Assembly (NCBI RefSeq): GCF_027922005.1
Contig: NZ_BSEV01000031.1
Span: forward strand, 44,321-108,320
Source: Streptosporangium carneum
GTDB lineage: Bacteria > Actinomycetota > Actinomycetes > Streptosporangiales > Streptosporangiaceae
DNA length: 64,000 nt
Reading direction: 5' to 3'
The notes under the pieces were generated by a model. It saw only the letters and a program-made list of their open reading frames with translations. It was not told where the DNA came from and ran no database searches. Positions 27,651-36,075 of the stretch are shown one piece after another (the first letter of the stretch is position 1; every line of letters starts with the position of its first letter). The position numbers and the translations under genes were made by a program.

Positions 27651-27678
27651 GGCTATGTGCTCATAGCCTCCGGCTATG
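27651..27678. terminator. Three-element alternating hairpin at the end of the deacetylase gene
   Basis: GGCTATG (27651-27657), CATAGCC (27662-27668) and GGCTATG (27672-27678) can form either of two mutually exclusive 7-bp hairpins. The second covers the deacetylase stop codon (27674-27676). It may act as the terminator of that reverse gene. Confidence 0.45.
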
Positions 27679-29230
27679 GCGTGGGCGGTCTCTGCAGGGT
27701 CACCGAACCGCCGCCCCGGTCCTCTGAGCTGCCAGGGTTCTCAGAGTCGCCTGAGGTGTAGGTCCTGCCGGACGTCATCCCGCGTGAGCCGTACAGCTCG
27801 GGGACGGTCACGAAGGTGTATCCCTTCTCCCGCAGCCGCCGCAGGATCTCGGGGGTCGCGTCGACGGTCGGGGCGTGGACGTCGTGCATCAGGATGATCG
27901 CCCCCGGCCTCGCGCCCGCGACGGCCTTGTCCGCGATGGCCTTCGGGTCGGTGCCGCGGATGTCCCCGGTGTCGGTGCTCCAGCGGACCACCGCCAGGCC
28001 CAGCTCGCCCGCGATGGAGGCGATCCTGTCGTCCGCCGCGCCGTACGGCGGGCGGATCAGGCCGGGAACCTGCCCGACCGTGTGGGTGAGCGCGTACTGC
28101 GCGCGGTTGATCTGGTCGGTGACCTTGATGTCCGGCAGGGCGGTCAGGTCCCGGTGGGACCAGGTGTGGTTGCCGACCAGGTGCCCCTCCCGCATCATCC
28201 GCTTGAGCAGCTCGGGCCGGGCGGAGGCGCTGGTGCCGAGGCTGAAGAAGGTGGCCCTGGCGTGAGAGCGGCCGAGGATGTCCAGCAGCCTGCCGGTGTC
28301 GGGTCCCGGCCCGTCGTCGTAGGTGAGCGCGACGCACTTGGCCTTGGCGCAGTCCACGCTGCCGGTCTGGGAGCTCGCCGCCGGAGGCTTCGGCACTCCC
28401 GCCTCCGCGATGAACTCCTTCCACAGCTCGGGGTTGCGCGTGCCCGTCGCTCCCGCCGCCTCTCCCACGGCGGCCCGCCGCGCCCGCGCCCCCGCCGCCG
28501 ACAGCAGATGCTCGACGTCGGAGGCCGGCACGGCCACCGCGACCCGGCCCAGGGACGCCGCCCCGACCTGGTGGTCGTCGAACTCCACGACGAGGTCGCC
28601 GCGCGGGTTGAAGCCCAGGGAGTCGAAGAAGCGGGGGTCCGCCTTGATCGCGCGCGGGTTCACCCGGGGCCTCAGGCCGGTCAGGCGCTCCCTGACGAGT
28701 GAGGCCAGCTCCTCCAGCGCGGCGCGGTCCTTGAGCAGGCCGCTGGAGTCCAGGACACGTCTGTCCCTCCGGTCGTACCAGAGGGTGGTGCGGGACTCCG
28801 ACCAGGCGGTGCCGACGGACTCGCCGATGCGCAGCCGTACGCCGATCACCTCGTCGGAGGCGGCGGTGAACTGCCAGTCGATGTTGAACTCGCGGTGCGG
28901 GAGTTCGGAGTCCCGCGAGGCGTCGCGCCAGAACCGGGCGAGCTGCTCCTTGACCGTCCGCTGGAGCCTGTCGTTGAGGCCGGGGGCGTCGTTGAGGCCG
29001 GAGGGGTCGTCGATGGAGGGGTAGGAGGCGTAGACGTGCGGATCGGCGGCGTCGCCCGCGGCCACGGTGCGCACGTTCAGCCCGTAGACCTGGGAGGGGT
29101 CCACGTAGTCGATCATCGTGGGCTCGGACGGCAGGGGGTCTCCGACGTCGGGGGACGCGGCGACGGCGCCGCATCCGGTGACGGCTGCGACGAGGAGCGC
29201 GATCCCTCCAACGAGTCCCGTTTTGGGCAT
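27674..29230 (-). CDS. Secreted polysaccharide deacetylase lipoprotein (NodB domain)
   Basis: About 518 residues from ATG 29230; GTG 29239 is in frame, and neither has a clear ribosome site. The N-terminus ends in a lipobox (VAAVTGC), so it is exported and probably lipid-anchored. Residues 50-270 resemble the RsiV/DUF3298-like domain found in front of PdaC-type deacetylases. The NodB domain follows: ALTYDDGPGPDT (catalytic Asp), NHTWSHRDL (His ligands) and IRPPYGA, with MHDVHAPT near the end. It likely deacetylates peptidoglycan or exported glycan. It ends in a Gly/Ser-rich tail. Confidence 0.88.
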   Translation of the reverse strand: MPKTGLVGGIALLVAAVTGCGAVAASPDVGDPLPSEPTMIDYVDPSQVYGLNVRTVAAGDAADPHVYASYPSIDDPSGLNDAPGLNDRLQRTVKEQLARFWRDASRDSELPHREFNIDWQFTAASDEVIGVRLRIGESVGTAWSESRTTLWYDRRDRRVLDSSGLLKDRAALEELASLVRERLTGLRPRVNPRAIKADPRFFDSLGFNPRGDLVVEFDDHQVGAASLGRVAVAVPASDVEHLLSAAGARARRAAVGEAAGATGTRNPELWKEFIAEAGVPKPPAASSQTGSVDCAKAKCVALTYDDGPGPDTGRLLDILGRSHARATFFSLGTSASARPELLKRMMREGHLVGNHTWSHRDLTALPDIKVTDQINRAQYALTHTVGQVPGLIRPPYGAADDRIASIAGELGLAVVRWSTDTGDIRGTDPKAIADKAVAGARPGAIILMHDVHAPTVDATPEILRRLREKGYTFVTVPELYGSRGMTSGRTYTSGDSENPGSSEDRGGGSVTLQRPPTP

Positions 29231-29236
29231 AAAAGT

Positions 29237-29249
29237 CACATTAAATGTG
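29237..29249. promoter_or_regulatory. Palindrome CACATTAAATGTG, candidate operator
   Basis: A perfect 6-bp inverted repeat around one central base, lying directly over the start region of the deacetylase gene. Its position suggests a repressor site that blocks transcription or initiation. Confidence 0.4.
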
Positions 29250-29479
29250 CGAAATAGAGTTTTAACCTGCTTTGGGGGTAATGGTACGCAGGCTTTGGCT
29301 GCACCGGGTTTGGCCGCTTCACTGCGTGACGAAGGCGGTGGATCCTGCTATAGCTGATCCATGAGGGGCCCGCCCGGAACGCCGGGGCGGGACGGAACCC
29401 CGGAGTCCCGGGCAGCCGTCGCCGAGCCCGCGGGAGCCGGAGAGCCGCCGCGAGGCCCGTCGGGAAAGGATGGAGATCC
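29250..29479. promoter_or_regulatory. Intergenic region between the deacetylase and nuoA
   Basis: 230 bp that must contain the divergent promoters of the deacetylase and the nuo operon. No reliable promoter motif or gene is seen. GGAG at about 29470 precedes the nuoA GTG. Confidence 0.4.
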
Positions 29480-29851
29480 GTGGACGGATACTTCGGCTCC
29501 TACACGGTGGTCCTCGCGCTGTTCGCGATCGGAGCGGTGATCGTGACCGGCGCGCTGACGCTCAACCGGCTGCTGCGCCCCGCCCGCCCGACCCCCGAGA
29601 AGCTGCTGACCTACGAGTGCGGCGTCGACCCGGTCGGCGAGGGCTGGGCCCAGTCGCAGGTCCGCTACTACGTCTTCACCTACCTCTATGTGGTGTTCGC
29701 GGTCGACGCCGTCTTCCTCTTCCCCTGGGCGACGGTGTTCGCCGCCCCCGGCTTCGGGATGACCACGCTGGTCGAGATGTTCGTCTTCCTGGGCTTCATC
29801 GCCCTCGGCATCCTGTACGCCTGGCGCAAACGCGTGCTCGTCTGGGCCTGA
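29480..29851 (+). CDS. nuoA: NADH-quinone oxidoreductase subunit A-like
   Basis: 123 residues from GTG 29480, three hydrophobic helices. The family motif LLTYECGVDPVGEGWAQSQVRYYVFTYLYVVFAVDAVFLFPWA is clear. The usual D-x-E of the FDIE segment reads V-D-A, so the conserved glutamate is missing. It forms the junction between membrane and peripheral arms of complex I. It is the first gene of a nuo cluster that lacks D, E, F and G. Confidence 0.92.
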   Translation: MDGYFGSYTVVLALFAIGAVIVTGALTLNRLLRPARPTPEKLLTYECGVDPVGEGWAQSQVRYYVFTYLYVVFAVDAVFLFPWATVFAAPGFGMTTLVEMFVFLGFIALGILYAWRKRVLVWA

Positions 29852-29945
29852 CGCGGCGTCGCGGACGAAAGACCGGCCCCTGGGGCGCGAGCCGCTCGAA
29901 CCGGGAAGGCCGCCGCAGGAGCTTTCTGACCGGTACTGGAGGAGA

Positions 29946-30452
29946 ATGAACGGTATGGCGGATCTTCCGATGCCCACCGTCGGGCCGGTCTCCCGGCTGG
30001 CCCCCAAGCCCATGCGCTTCATCCTCAACTGGGGGCGCCGATACTCCCTGTGGGCGTTCAACTTCGGGCTGGCCTGTTGCGCGATCGAGTTCATCGCGAC
30101 CTCGATGAGCCGCCACGACTTCATCAGGTTCGGGGTCATCCCGTTCGCCAACGGCCCCAGGCAGGCCGACCTGATGATCGTCTCCGGTACGGTCACCGAC
30201 AAGATGGCCCCCGCGGTCAAGCGGCTCTACGAGCAGATGCCCGACCCGAAGTACGTGATCTCGTTCGGCGCCTGTTCCAACTCGGGCGGCCCCTACTGGG
30301 ACTCCTACTGCGTGACCAAGGGGGTCGACCAGATCATCCCGGTCGACGTCTACGTCCCCGGATGCCCGCCCCGCCCCGAGGCGCTGCTCCACGGCATCAT
30401 GAAGCTCCAGGAGAAGATCGCCGCGGAGAACCTGGAGGATCGGTATGTCTGA
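29946..30452 (+). CDS. nuoB: NADH-quinone oxidoreductase subunit B-like
   Basis: 168 residues from ATG 29946 (GGAGGAGA upstream). It carries the N2 cluster ligands: the vicinal pair in GLACCAIEF, the cysteine in FGACSNSGG and the last in YVPGCPPRPE. This subunit passes electrons from cluster N2 to quinone. It overlaps nuoC by 8 bp. Confidence 0.95.
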   Translation: MNGMADLPMPTVGPVSRLAPKPMRFILNWGRRYSLWAFNFGLACCAIEFIATSMSRHDFIRFGVIPFANGPRQADLMIVSGTVTDKMAPAVKRLYEQMPDPKYVISFGACSNSGGPYWDSYCVTKGVDQIIPVDVYVPGCPPRPEALLHGIMKLQEKIAAENLEDRYV

Positions 30453-31026
30453 TCCGACGGGCTCCTCCCGCGCTCCCTCCGCACTCGCGGGCCGCTACGG
30501 CGACCGCGTCCAGGTGTCCGGGGCGCCCAGGTCGCCCGGGGCGTCGGGTGAGATCACCGCGGACGTCCGGCCGGACGACTGGATTGATCTGCTGGAGTTC
30601 GTCCGCACGGAGGGCTACGAGTTCTTCGACTGGCTCACCGCGGTCGACGACCCGCCCGACGGCTTCCTGGTCGTCGCCCACGTCTTCGACCCCGTCTCGC
30701 GGAAGCGCCTGCTGCTGCGCACCCGCGTGCCCCGCGCCGACCCCCGGCTGCCCAGCGCCGTCGGCGTCTTCAGGGGCGCCGACTGGCACGAACGCGAGAC
30801 CTTCGAGATGTTCGGCGTGATCTTCGAGGGGCACCCGAACCTGGTCCCGCTGCTGCTTCCCGAGGGCTTCGAGGGCTTCCCGCTGCGCAAGGACTTCGTG
30901 CTGGCCGCCCGGGTCGCCAAGGCCTGGCCGGGCGCGAAGGAGCCGGGCGAGTCCGACCACGGCTCGCCGAGCCGCCGCAAGACGCTCCCGCCGGGCGTGC
31001 CCGCGGACTGGGGGCGCGACGGCTGA
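30445..31026 (+). CDS. nuoC: NADH-quinone oxidoreductase subunit C-like
   Basis: 193 residues from ATG 30445. The 30-kDa-subunit signature is present: DWHERETFEMFGVIFEGHPNLVPLLLPEGFEGFPLRKDF. The C-terminal 40 residues are polar and end GVPADWGRDG. In many bacteria nuoC is followed by or fused to nuoD; here it is followed by a repeat tract and nuoH. Confidence 0.92.
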   Translation: MSDPTGSSRAPSALAGRYGDRVQVSGAPRSPGASGEITADVRPDDWIDLLEFVRTEGYEFFDWLTAVDDPPDGFLVVAHVFDPVSRKRLLLRTRVPRADPRLPSAVGVFRGADWHERETFEMFGVIFEGHPNLVPLLLPEGFEGFPLRKDFVLAARVAKAWPGAKEPGESDHGSPSRRKTLPPGVPADWGRDG

Positions 31027-31233
31027 ACGGGCCGAGGACCGCGGACGCGACGGCCGGGCGGACCGGGACGGCGACCGCCGAACGGGCCGAAGAACGGGCC
31101 GAAGAACGGGCCGAAGAACGGGCCGAAGAACGGGAAGGCGACGGCTGAGCCGTTCGACGGCGGGGAATGTGATGACCGAGGAGTCCACCGGCTGGAGGCG
31201 CGATGGCTGAGGGAACCGCTGATCGGGGACGCC
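31027..31233 (+). repeat. 12-bp tandem repeat tract in the place of nuoD
   Basis: Four perfect copies of AACGGGCCGAAG run from 31081 to 31128 with a partial fifth. Imperfect copies start right after the nuoC stop (GAACGGGCC near 31024-31033). No nuoD coding sequence is present. A 12-codon frame from ATG 31172 ends inside the tract and looks meaningless. Confidence 0.8.
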
Positions 31234-32187
31234 ATGGCTGAGCTGATCGACGCCGCTGTCAGGCTCGTCGCGATCGTCGGGGCCTTCCTGGTGCTGCCAC
31301 TGGTGGCGGGACAGGCCGAACACAAGGCCATGGCGCACATGCAGGCCCGCCTCGGCCCGATGTACGCCGGGGGCTTCCACGGCTGGGCGCAGCTGATCGC
31401 CGACGGCGTCAAGTTCGTCCAGAAGGAGGACGTGATCCCGGCCGCCGCCGACCGCAGGGTCTTCGCCATCGCGCCCGCGGTGGCGTTGATCCCCTACCTC
31501 GTGGTGATGGTCGTCATCCCCGTCGGTCCCGGCCTGGTCGGGGTCGACCTGGACGTCGGCCTGTTCTTCGTGCTGGCCGTGATGGGCGTCGGCGTGCTCG
31601 GCTCGATCATGGCCGGGTGGTCGTCGGGCAACAAGTACTCCGTCCTGGGCGGGATGCGCTCGGCGGCCCAGCTCATGGCCTACGAGCTGCCGCTGGTCCT
31701 GGCCGCCTCCAGCGTCGCGATGGCGGCGGGCACGCTCTCCCTGCCGGGCATCGTGGACGCCTGGCAGTGGTGGTGGCTGCCCTGGCAGGCGATCGGCGGC
31801 GTGGTCTTCTTCACGGCGGGGCTCGCCGAGCTGCGCCGCCCGCCCTTCGACATGCCGATCGCGGACTCCGAGATCATCATGGGGCCGATGACGGAGTACA
31901 CCGGGATCAGGTTCGCCCTGTTCATGCTGGCCGAGTACGCCGGGATCATCGTCGTCTCCGCGCTCACCAGCGTGCTGTTCCTCGGCGGCTGGCACGGCCC
32001 CGTGCTGCCGGGACCCGTGTGGACGCTCCTCAAGGTCGCCCTCCTGGTGTTCGTGGTGATCTGGGTCCGGGTGAGCTACCCCAGGCTCCGCGAGGACCAG
32101 CTCCAGAAGCTCGCCTGGGTCGGCCTGGTGCCGCTGGCGCTGCTCCAGCTCGCGCTGACGGGAGTCGTCAGAGTCCTCACCGGGTGA
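31234..32187 (+). CDS. nuoH: NADH-quinone oxidoreductase subunit H-like
   Basis: 317 residues from ATG 31234, with about eight membrane helices. Family landmarks are AEHKAMAHMQARLGPMYAGGFHGWAQLIADGVKFVQKED and LRRPPFDMPIADSEIIMGPMTEYTGIRFALFMLAEYA. The usual E-x-E-S-E-L near the quinone tunnel reads A-D-S-E-I-I, so the acidic pattern differs from canonical NuoH. It forms the quinone chamber with NuoB and NuoD; NuoD is not in the window. Confidence 0.92.
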   Translation: MAELIDAAVRLVAIVGAFLVLPLVAGQAEHKAMAHMQARLGPMYAGGFHGWAQLIADGVKFVQKEDVIPAAADRRVFAIAPAVALIPYLVVMVVIPVGPGLVGVDLDVGLFFVLAVMGVGVLGSIMAGWSSGNKYSVLGGMRSAAQLMAYELPLVLAASSVAMAAGTLSLPGIVDAWQWWWLPWQAIGGVVFFTAGLAELRRPPFDMPIADSEIIMGPMTEYTGIRFALFMLAEYAGIIVVSALTSVLFLGGWHGPVLPGPVWTLLKVALLVFVVIWVRVSYPRLREDQLQKLAWVGLVPLALLQLALTGVVRVLTG

Positions 32188-32307
32188 CGGCCCGGCGATC
32201 CGGGGCGGCGCGTCGTGTCGCCGACGCCCTCTGGTCGGCCGTCGGCGTTCCCTCTATCTTCGAGGTGGGCTGGATGGATCTTCAAGGTGGCTTGGAGGGA
32301 CGCCGGG

Positions 32308-33263
32308 ATGGACGAGAAGCCGAGGAAGACCTTCTGGAGCTCCATCCGGACGACCCCGGTCGAGGCCAGGGTGGTCGCGGCCGCCATGTGGCTGATCGGG
32401 ATCGTCCTGACCGTCTTCGGCGTGCTCGGCGACCTGAACGGCAGCTGGAGCGACCTGCCCTTCAGCACCAACCTGCTCAGCGCGCTCACCGGCTTCCTGT
32501 TCGCGGTCCCCGTCGTGCTCCTGGTGTTCAGGTGGGCCGAGGAGTACCTCAAGGAGCAGCGGGAGGCGCTCATCGCGCGCGAGGAGAGCCTTCAGGCCCA
32601 ACTCGCGGCAGACAGGGCCCGCATGGAGGAGTTCCTGCAGCTTGCCGGGCACCGGGACGAGGAGGCGCGCGTCGCGGCGCGGCGTGAGGCGGAGACGGTC
32701 GTCGCGCTCGCCCCGGCCAGGGACGCGGTCACCCGCATGTGGCCCCTGGTTGACGCGATCTTCGCCGACACGGAACGGTCCGTCCTGCTGGAGGCCCGGC
32801 TGGCGGAGGCGGGCCTCCTCCCGACGGGATCGAGGCCCAGGCCCTCGACGCGCTGCGCGCCCTGCTGGAGCTGTGGGCCGAGGTCGTCCCGGCGGCGGAC
32901 GTCCTCGCTCTGAAGGTCGAGGCGCTGACCGGGGAGTGGGAGGCGGTCCCCGTGGAGGCGAAGGCACGCCTCGAGCGGGACGCGGCCCGGAGCGTCGACG
33001 CCGATCTGCGGAGGCTGCGGGACGTCGTGGACGCACGCGACCCGCGCGCGTGGCACGCGAGGATGACGGCGCTGGTGGAGGAGCTGGAGGCGCTGAACTC
33101 CCTCGCGAGCATCACGAGGGACGACAAGGGCCTGCACCTGGCGGCCGTGAGGAAGGCCCGCAGGGAGCTCGTCTCGCTCCTCAAGGAGGGCTCGCGCACC
33201 TTCCACGATCTGCGCGGCCTGTCGGTCAACCCGACGCTGCTGCTTCTGCCTGACGTGTTCTGA
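32308..33263 (+). pseudogene. Coiled-coil membrane protein, frameshifted
   Basis: ATG 32308 follows GGAGG. The first frame gives two hydrophobic helices (VVAAAMWLIGIVLTVFGVLG, LLSALTGFLFAVPVVLLVF) and a long charged coiled coil. At about 32822-32828 (ACGGGATCG) the frame must shift by one base: the frame open to 33263 continues smoothly as IEAQALDALRALLELWAEVV and ends at TGA 33263. Restored length would be about 318 residues. Either the gene is broken or one G was missed. The family is not recognised. It sits inside the split nuo cluster. Confidence 0.65.
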
Positions 33264-33462
33264 CCTCCGGCGGCTTCTGATCTTCGACGGTCACCGATCC
33301 CCGGCGGCTTCCGATCTCCGGCGGAGACCGTCTCGCCGTTCCCGGCGGGCGGCGCCCGGTCCGGTTCCGATTTCCGAAACACGGCGCCGGGGCGTTCGAA
33401 GCGTGCGCGCCCGGCAAGGAGGAATACCTCTCTGTGAGACCACAGGCCAAGGACGGAACCAC
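33264..33462. other. Intergenic region with short degenerate repeats
   Basis: Copies of CCGGCGGCTTCYGATCT recur at about 33267-33290 and 33301-33330. No gene is seen. The promoter of the next membrane protein is presumably here. Confidence 0.45.
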
Positions 33463-34401
33463 ATGACCCTCGCGCTCGCCGTGGAGAACGACGACCTGGT
33501 CGTCGAGGTGCCGGAGCATCCTCCGGCGCGGCTGCCGCTCACCGGCCAGGACAGGGCGAGCGCGCTGCTGTTGTTCGGCTACCCGGGCAGGGGGAGGACG
33601 AGGTACGGCCTGGCGGTGCTCGACGAGTCCGGCCTGGTGATGCTGGAGGCGCCCGGTTCCCGCTCGCGCCGTGAGATAGAGGCGTTCGCGGAGGGCAGCG
33701 GGCTGGGGTTCGAGGTCAGGGGCTTCGCCACGGGCGAGGAGGCACGCACGGCGCTCGCCCGCAGGTCCCCGCGCTGGCAGGCGGTGACGTGGCGCAGGCC
33801 GCCCTCACCCGTGCCGCGGCTGCGGGTTCCCGGTGAGAGGAGTCTGCGGCCTCCCAAGGGCTCGCCGAGGGTCTGGTGGCGTGAGCAACTGCTCTACGGG
33901 CTCATGTGGCTGGTGCTGGCCTACGGCGCCGTCTTCGTGGCGCTGGTGGTGGCCAACATGACGCGCCCGGCAGGGGACCTCAGCAGGGGCATGGGCCCGC
34001 TCGGGATCGCGGCCCTGGTCCTGGCGGCGCTGACCGCGGTCGGCGCGGTCGTCATCGTCTGGATCGGCAGGCGGCGGGCCCGGCACAGGACCGCGGACGG
34101 GCGCGTGCTCAGGCGGCACGGCGAACCCCGCTGCCGCCTGGTCGTCGTCCACGGCAGGTTGCTGCTGGAGACCACGCGCAGGACCCGTGAGATCGACGCC
34201 TCAAGACTGCTGCTGTACTCGGCGGAGTCCGGGGTCACCGGTCTGGTCGTGGGGGACGGGCTGCTCCACCTGCCGGGACGCTGGGACCCGGGGGAGACGG
34301 AGCGCTTCGCCGTACGGAACGGCTTCGAACTGGAGACCAGGGCGCTGAGCCGTCAGGAGTACCTCGACCTGACGGCCCGGGTGCGGGACGCGGTGCCCTG
34401 A
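33463..34401 (+). CDS. Membrane protein of unknown function
   Basis: 312 residues from ATG 33463 with a modest GGA upstream. The N-terminal 140 residues are soluble, followed by two hydrophobic helices (LLYGLMWLVLAYGAVFVALVVA and GIAALVLAALTAVGAVVIVWIG). A soluble C-terminal domain of about 100 residues may be PH-like (CRLVVVHGRLLLETTRRTREIDASRLLLYSAESG). I do not recognise a named family. It converges on the kinase gene with a hairpin between them. Confidence 0.65.
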   Translation: MTLALAVENDDLVVEVPEHPPARLPLTGQDRASALLLFGYPGRGRTRYGLAVLDESGLVMLEAPGSRSRREIEAFAEGSGLGFEVRGFATGEEARTALARRSPRWQAVTWRRPPSPVPRLRVPGERSLRPPKGSPRVWWREQLLYGLMWLVLAYGAVFVALVVANMTRPAGDLSRGMGPLGIAALVLAALTAVGAVVIVWIGRRRARHRTADGRVLRRHGEPRCRLVVVHGRLLLETTRRTREIDASRLLLYSAESGVTGLVVGDGLLHLPGRWDPGETERFAVRNGFELETRALSRQEYLDLTARVRDAVP

Positions 34402-34436
34402 CGCCCCGGCGTCGGCGTTCCGGCGCTGCCACGCCT

Positions 34437-34466
34437 CCGGGCCCCACCGGCCCTCGCCGGGCCCGG
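34437..34466. terminator. Candidate bidirectional hairpin terminator
   Basis: CCGGGCCC (34437-34444) pairs with GGGCCCGG (34459-34466) across 14 bases, between two convergent genes. Confidence 0.55.
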
Positions 34467-34505
34467 ACGGCCTTCGGGACGCCCCTCGGCGCGTTCCGAG
34501 ACCCC

Positions 34506-35861
34506 TCAGTGCACGATCCGCAGCATGATGTCGGCGGCGGTCGGCCGGTTGCCCGGCTGCTTGTCCAGGCAGTCGGCGGCCAGCGGGCGCAGCGACTGGG
34601 GCAGGGCGGACAGGTCCGGATGGTGGTTGATCACCCGGTTGAGGATCGCGGGGATGGTGTCCTCGCCGAAGGCCGCCCGCCCCGAGGCGGAGAAGATCAT
34701 GGTGGCCGCCCAGCTGAACACGTCGGACTCGGGGCCGATCACCCCTCCGGCGAGCTGCTCGGGCGACATGTAGGCGGGGGTGCCCATGATGTTGCCCGAC
34801 GTCGCGGTGACCTGGTCGAGGGCTCTGGCGATGCCGAAGTCGATCACACGCGGCCCGTCGGCGCCGATCAGCACGTTGGCGGGCTTGAAGTCCCGGTGCA
34901 CGACGCCCGCCTTGTGGATCGCGGCGAGCGCGCCCGCGGTGGCCAGGGCCAGCCGGGTCAGGCCGTCCTCGTTGCGGGGACCCTGATCGCGGACGAGCTG
35001 CTCCAGTGAGACGCCGTCCACGTACTCGCTGACGATGTACGCCTGGTCGTCGGTGATGTTCACGTCGAGCACCCTGGCCGTCGAGAAGGTCGCGACCTTG
35101 CGCGTCGCCTCGACCTCCCGCAGGAACCGCTCCCTGATCATCTGGTTGCCGGTGAGGTGCTGGTGCAGGACCTTGATCGCCACCTTCTGCCCCTGCGGCG
35201 TGAGGGCGAGGTGGACTGTTCCCTGGCCGCCCTTGCCCAGGTTCCCGATCAGCCGGTACGGCCCCAGCCAGCCCTGGGGCGAGGGGGACGGCTGGGACGT
35301 CTGGGGGTGGTACGGCTGCGAATGGGAGTGCTGGGTGTGGATCTGGGGGTGCTGGGTGTGGACGGGGTGAGGCTGGGGCCGGTGCACGGGCGCGTGCGGG
35401 TTCGAGGGGACGCCGGGCGTGTGCAGGTTCGAGGGCAGGGTCGGCGCGGTCGGGTACGGCACGGCCGGAGGCGCGGGATGCGGAAGCAGGAGCCCCGGTC
35501 CCGGCAGCCTCGGCACGTCCTGCCGGAACACGGCTCCCCTGATGATCAGCGCGTGTCCCAGCCCGCCGATCCAGCTGCCGAAAAGCCCGACCGTCATGAC
35601 GGCGTCCAGCCAGCCCGGGATCAGGTCGGTGTCCTCGTAGAGCGAGATCGCGACGACGAACACCCCGATGCCCAGGCCGTAGAGGATGGCCGACATGACC
35701 AGCAGCGAGCTCCGCAGCTTGTGGGCGGCGTACGCCATGATCAGAGGCGTCCCCATGCCACAGGTGAACAGGGGGACCAGTGCCCACACCACGCTCAGCC
35801 CCGTGTTGGATCGCGGGGGCGGCGACTGATTGTGCCAAGCGGCACCGTACTGGTGGGACAT
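34506..35861 (-). CDS. Ser/Thr protein kinase with N-terminal membrane domain
   Basis: 451 residues from ATG 35861. The order is four hydrophobic helices (about residues 20-125), then a Pro/His/Gln-rich linker (about 140-198, HPVHTQHPQIHTQHSHSQPY), then a C-terminal kinase domain. The kinase has a glycine loop GKGGQG near 208, the VAIK lysine at about 230, HRDFKPAN with D324, DFG with D341, and an APE-like MSPEQ. This is the reverse of PknB, whose kinase domain is N-terminal. All catalytic residues are present. It is divergent from nuoI, so regulation of the membrane complex is a possible role, which is inference. Confidence 0.88.
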   Translation of the reverse strand: MSHQYGAAWHNQSPPPRSNTGLSVVWALVPLFTCGMGTPLIMAYAAHKLRSSLLVMSAILYGLGIGVFVVAISLYEDTDLIPGWLDAVMTVGLFGSWIGGLGHALIIRGAVFRQDVPRLPGPGLLLPHPAPPAVPYPTAPTLPSNLHTPGVPSNPHAPVHRPQPHPVHTQHPQIHTQHSHSQPYHPQTSQPSPSPQGWLGPYRLIGNLGKGGQGTVHLALTPQGQKVAIKVLHQHLTGNQMIRERFLREVEATRKVATFSTARVLDVNITDDQAYIVSEYVDGVSLEQLVRDQGPRNEDGLTRLALATAGALAAIHKAGVVHRDFKPANVLIGADGPRVIDFGIARALDQVTATSGNIMGTPAYMSPEQLAGGVIGPESDVFSWAATMIFSASGRAAFGEDTIPAILNRVINHHPDLSALPQSLRPLAADCLDKQPGNRPTAADIMLRIVH

Positions 35862-36075
35862 GTGGCGAACAATACGTACTTCTGGGGTGGCTTGTACTCC
35901 TCTTCGAGAGTGATTCTGCGGAGGCGCGCGATACTCGAACACACAGACTGTGGATAACTGTTGTGGATAACTTGGGGTGTCGTGGGAGGCGGTCCCGTCC
36001 CGACCCCTTCTCCGGGAGTGTTACCGGGCACCACCGCATTCCCGGGCGCGGGTCCATGCGTCATGATGTTGAGTT
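35862..36075. promoter_or_regulatory. Divergent promoter region of the kinase and nuoI
   Basis: 214 bp without a gene. The kinase-proximal half is AT-richer (AACAATACGTACTTC near 35870). It contains the two DnaA-box sequences listed separately and drives the nuoI-N-htpX segment. Confidence 0.5.
35948..35969. promoter_or_regulatory. Two perfect DnaA-box sequences in direct repeat
   Basis: TGTGGATAA occurs at 35948-35956 and 35961-35969, the exact reverse complement of the consensus DnaA box TTATCCACA, 13 bp apart. They lie between the kinase and nuoI. No dnaA, dnaN or other origin genes are nearby, so I read them as a candidate DnaA-responsive promoter element, not oriC. Confidence 0.5.

Noticed and set aside
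27369..27666. Two short frames (64 and 69 codons) upstream of korA
   Set aside because: They overlap on opposite strands, lack ribosome sites and show no recognisable features.
31172..31210. A 12-codon frame before nuoH as a nuoD remnant
   Set aside because: It is too short to compare with NuoD and carries none of its motifs.
35948..35969. DnaA boxes considered as the chromosomal origin
   Set aside because: Only two boxes are clustered, there is no AT-rich unwinding region, and dnaA, dnaN, recF and gyrB are all absent.
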